A stretch of DNA of 37,365 bases from an uncultured Pseudoxanthomonas sp. (GTDB lineage: Bacteria > Pseudomonadota > Gammaproteobacteria > Xanthomonadales > Xanthomonadaceae), in the NCBI GenBank assembly GCA_946886405.1, contig CAMPIO010000029.1, forward strand, positions 1-37,365, given 5' to 3'. Position 1 is the stretch's first letter; each line of letters begins with the position of its first letter. The position numbers and the translations under genes are program-made. The notes under the pieces are model-generated. The model made no database searches and was not told the origin of the DNA. It saw only the letters and a list, made by a program, of their open reading frames with translations. Positions 37,175 to 37,365 of the stretch are shown in pieces.

Positions 37175-37365
37175 GCCGCGCAGTGTCCGGGATTCCCGGG
37201 GGATTGCCAAGTCCTTGTCCAACAAAGGTTTCCTCCAATGTGTGCCGCCGGTCGGAGTTCGACGCATCGACGGCACCGCAGCCCGGTCCGGGCCTGATAT
37301 CTCTTATCAACGCCATCGGCGCCGGCTTCCGGCCGGTACAGCGCGTAAACTACGCGACCCCTGCC

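Overview
This is an ordinary, high-GC chromosomal stretch of a gammaproteobacterium, most likely of the Xanthomonadaceae (Lysobacteraceae; Lysobacter, Pseudoxanthomonas or a relative). The clues are a GumN/TraB-like protein, an Oar-type TonB-dependent receptor, the thrS-infC-rpmI-rplT-pheST-ihfA-merR order, a fimU-pilVWX-pilY1-pilE minor pilin operon, a petABC operon beside sspA/sspB, and a GTGGGAGCGACG-type palindromic repeat. The genus is an inference.

Layout: 1-520 is the 3' end of dxs (+). 632-2271 (-) holds a GumN/TraB-like secreted protein and a small cupin. 2374-10239 (-) is the translation cluster thrS, infC, rpmI, rplT, pheS, pheT, ihfA, merR and tRNA-Pro(GGG), with an AUC-initiated infC, an internal promoter with a structured leader before rpmI, a terminator and a REP-like palindrome between rplT and pheS, and a tiny upstream ORF overlapping pheS. 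tRNA-Val(GAC) and uvrB follow (-). On the + strand are an isolated DNA-uptake-type pseudopilin (fimT) and tRNA-Asn(GTT).

13693-20185 (-) is a tightly overlapping operon fimU-pilV-pilW-pilX-pilY1-pilE, the type IV pilus tip/priming complex. Divergent from it lies a four-helix LytS/AlgZ(FimS)-type histidine kinase without an adjacent response regulator. In Pseudomonas aeruginosa FimS/AlgR activates this same operon, so this regulatory pairing is the most interesting context in the window. ppnN (-) and a large Oar-like outer-membrane receptor (-) follow.

26466-28128 (-) is a grxD-SDR-marC operon, divergent from sodB (+). purE-purK (-) is divergent from a Trm112-like gene, nadC and a DUF3301 gene (+). 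sspA-sspB (-), the cytochrome bc1 operon petA-petB-petC (-) and a secreted lytic transglycosylase (-) end the window.

I see no CRISPR array, prophage, insertion sequence, toxin-antitoxin pair, defence island or secondary-metabolite cluster. The points worth following up are regulatory and protein-variant details, not a new multi-gene system.
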